Origin: Dillenia suffruticosa
Taxonomy: Eukaryota > Streptophyta > Magnoliopsida > Dilleniales > Dilleniaceae
Assembly (NCBI GenBank): GCA_033439265.1
Contig: JAVTVX010000031.1
Location: forward strand, 14,545,001-14,609,000
Length of the DNA: 64,000 nt
Direction of reading: 5' to 3'
Below the pieces are notes generated by a model. It was given only the letters and a program-made list of their open reading frames with translations. It was not told the DNA's origin and searched no databases. The stretch's first letter is position 1; the number at the start of each line of letters is the position of its first letter. Positions 63,446-64,000 of the stretch are shown in pieces. A program made the position numbers and the translations under genes.

Positions 63446-63837
63446 GTAGTTTTGTGAATTTTAATTTCTGTTTTTTTTAATCTGAACATATTTGTAAAAT
63501 AGTTGTTTGTTAGTATTTAAAAAAATATATTTTTTCTTATTTATAAGAGTAAATGGAAATATTTGTATATATGCACTAAAAATTTGTCATAACATTATAA
63601 TAAAAATATGAATCCTTACTAAACTTGAAATTGATCGAACACCGTATAAAATGTATACGGAACTCAATTTATACGGGAAAAAATGTATTTGTGGAATGTT
63701 ATGTTGAGAGCATATAATGGTTTTTGGGCAGCTGTATCCTATTGTTTTTTTGTTGTAAGGCGTGATTGTGAGATCGTTAGAAGTTGGGTGTGGGGGGCTG
63801 CAGGTATAAGCATTGTTTGTGTGATTGGTGGAACTGT

Positions 63838-63945
63838 TGTGGTTCGGTAGTACGGAGAAGCGGTGGTGGATCCTGTTGTGGTTGTGCGGTTGGTAGAATC
63901 GTGTTGTGGTTCAGCAGTGCGGAGAAGTGGTGGTGGATCCTGCCA
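63838..63945. repeat. 67-bp tandem duplication, GT-rich
   Basis: TGTGGTTCGGTAGTACGGAG with the following GGTGGTGGATCCTG recurs 67 bases later with a few changes. Confidence 0.75.
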
Positions 63946-64000
63946 AGGGAAGCACCAGATGTTTGTGGTGCCAGTTGTGGTTTTTTAAAATGGTAGTTTT

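Larger units (their letters stand above)
62503..64000 (-). mobile_element. Helitron, 3' terminus and part of body, continues past the window
   Basis: On the minus strand the element ends in CTAG followed by a host T. Six bases inside lies a perfect 10-bp GC-rich hairpin with a 3-base loop (TACACCGCGC-GAT-GCGCGGTGTA, 62513-62535). A hairpin a few bases before a terminal CTRR next to T is the diagnostic 3' end of Helitrons. No target duplication is expected. No Rep/helicase coding sequence is visible in the 1.5 kb present, so it may be non-autonomous. The 5' end is outside the window. Confidence 0.8.

Overview
This is a window of AT-rich nuclear DNA from a flowering plant, probably a eudicot. 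The evidence is intron-containing genes with plant-specific families (a TOM1-type tobamovirus multiplication protein, a plant Derlin-2, a plantacyanin and an F-box/LRR protein), long microsatellites, and plant-type mobile elements: solo LTRs, a Copia remnant, an RTE-type LINE, CACTA, hAT and Helitron. There are no bacterial-style operons. All coordinates and splice sites were counted by hand and no database was searched.

Layout. Positions 1-9024 are the left copy of a segmental duplication whose right copy is 19803-23202. The duplicated block covers the 5' flank and first two exons of a TOM1 gene. The left copy is truncated and dead. It also carries a 5.3 kb insertion (2457-7751): a solo LTR with a second, related solo LTR nested inside it, each with an intact 5-bp target duplication. 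A third related solo LTR lies at 56336-59034 and shows the uninterrupted state of the nested insertion site. Between the duplicons (9.1-19.8 kb) lie a LINE zinc-knuckle remnant, a duplicated promoter-like module, a small three-exon gene whose second exon is a copy of part of its first (11260-11942), and several tandem repeats.

The core holds two apparently intact housekeeping-type genes facing each other. A ten-exon TOM1 gene (22868-28403, +, 291 aa) contains a GC-AG intron and a 333-bp hAT MITE. A six-exon Derlin-2 gene (42437-30225, -, 244 aa) has a fifth intron swollen to 5.9 kb by a degenerate RTE-type LINE, and a fourth intron holding a ~122-bp degenerate tandem array. Both products are multi-pass membrane proteins, but the sequence shows no regulatory link between them.

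Downstream are a plantacyanin gene (46617-47102) with a clear TATA box, a broken F-box/LRR gene (48904-53689) whose first intron contains a C/T-rich minisatellite split by another candidate solo LTR, and unidentified exon-like segments (53.88-54.21 kb). Next come a 1.67 kb CACTA element made of repeated short GCGACGAA-type motifs, the third long solo LTR, a cytochrome P450 fragment, two Copia fragments in opposite orientation, and a Helitron whose 3' end (62503, minus strand) has inserted into the Copia LTR and which runs off the right edge.

The most novel items are a dispersed AT-rich repeat family with two diverged inverted copies (12372-13420 and 43863-44501), one of which encloses a ~100-bp satellite-like array; the exon-duplicated small gene; and the nested solo LTRs, which give a relative chronology for the TOM1 duplication. 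I found no convincing new multi-gene system.
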